Program-made: the position numbers and the translations under genes | Part shown: piece after piece, positions 63,891-64,000 of the stretch | How the letters are laid out: each line of letters starts with the position of its first letter | Position numbering within the stretch: the first letter of the stretch is position 1 | Notes under the pieces: generated by a model | Database searches by the model: none | What the model was told of the DNA's origin: nothing | Seen by the model: the letters and a program-made list of their open reading frames with translations, nothing else | From: Pseudo-nitzschia pungens | Lineage: Eukaryota; Bacillariophyta; Bacillariophyceae; Bacillariales; Bacillariaceae | Direction: 5' to 3' | NCBI GenBank assembly: GCA_037355855.1 | Contig: CM074766.1 | Location: 2,728,001 to 2,792,000 of the forward strand | DNA length: 64,000 nucleotides

Positions 63891-64000
63891 AACAGATACA
63901 CCATTGACTATGTAACAAAATGGTGATGGTTTGGTTCCTAGTGGTGTGTCCAAGATTATGAAAAAAGAAAAAACATGGTTGAATACTTGACAAAATAAGT

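Larger units (their letters stand above)
58219..64000 (+). mobile_element. Element D: TIR DNA transposon with full-length transposase, right end outside the window
   Basis: Starts with CGTCCGAAAACTG at 58219 after AA (possible target duplication). The end is nearly identical to that of E. Contents: upstream region (58243-58665), transposase (58666-61875), GATCGGTATTCGTCG repeats, a partial homolog of the 727-residue cargo gene, and a ~180-bp satellite. No right terminus is seen before 64000. Confidence 0.83.

Overview
This window looks like repeat-rich nuclear DNA from a unicellular eukaryote, most likely a diatom or another stramenopile. The pointers are a spliced ABCG transporter gene with short GT-AG introns, intact Ty3/gypsy elements, dense simple repeats rich in TAGTAGTAC and GACGAC, and no bacterial-style operons. 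The organism assignment is inference. Only one gene (the ABCG half-transporter, 2251-4833, minus strand) looks like an ordinary host gene; almost everything else is mobile DNA and its internal satellites.

Layout. 1-2250: simple repeats, mainly a 13-bp tandem array. 2251-4833: the ABCG gene in three exons. 5530-46535: a nested pile of mobile elements. The outermost is element E, a decayed minus-orientation member of a terminal-inverted-repeat (TIR) DNA transposon family. E is interrupted by gypsy-1 (5778-11625, 5-bp duplication ACCCC), by element A (13053-27595, duplication TA) and by element B (28356-41024, duplication TG). B is itself interrupted by element C (33351-40076, duplication GA). 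Each insertion has an uninterrupted paralogous site elsewhere in the window, so the boundaries can be read to the base. 47294-53119: gypsy-2 (duplication TCCCC). 54880-55945: two ~500-bp arms in inverted orientation. 56571-58218: a three-repeat, Pro/Ala-rich gag-like gene broken by element D, which starts at 58219 and runs off the window.

The TIR family. All copies start with CGTCCGAAAACTG and carry helically phased CGCGACC repeats just inside the transposase-proximal end. A (14.5 kb) is complete. It encodes a ~1065-residue protein that resembles Plavaka/CACTA-type transposases, plus three large conserved-looking proteins of unknown function and several satellite arrays. D encodes a second full-length transposase and a relative of one cargo protein. 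B, C and E are non-autonomous. They keep the upstream region and the first ~100 codons (the zinc-finger part) of the transposase, then run straight into a CAGCAAGCAGCAACGCGTCGATA satellite, ~180-bp satellites and a conserved right end.

The two gypsy copies are intact, with LTRs that look identical within each element, so both are probably young. In both, gag and pol lie in the same frame, separated by a single TGA immediately followed by ATG. A perfect 14-bp palindrome sits where the primer-binding site is expected.

The best candidate for an undescribed system is this TIR transposon family: a large multi-gene autonomous form and satellite-loaded derivatives that retain only the DNA-binding head of the transposase.
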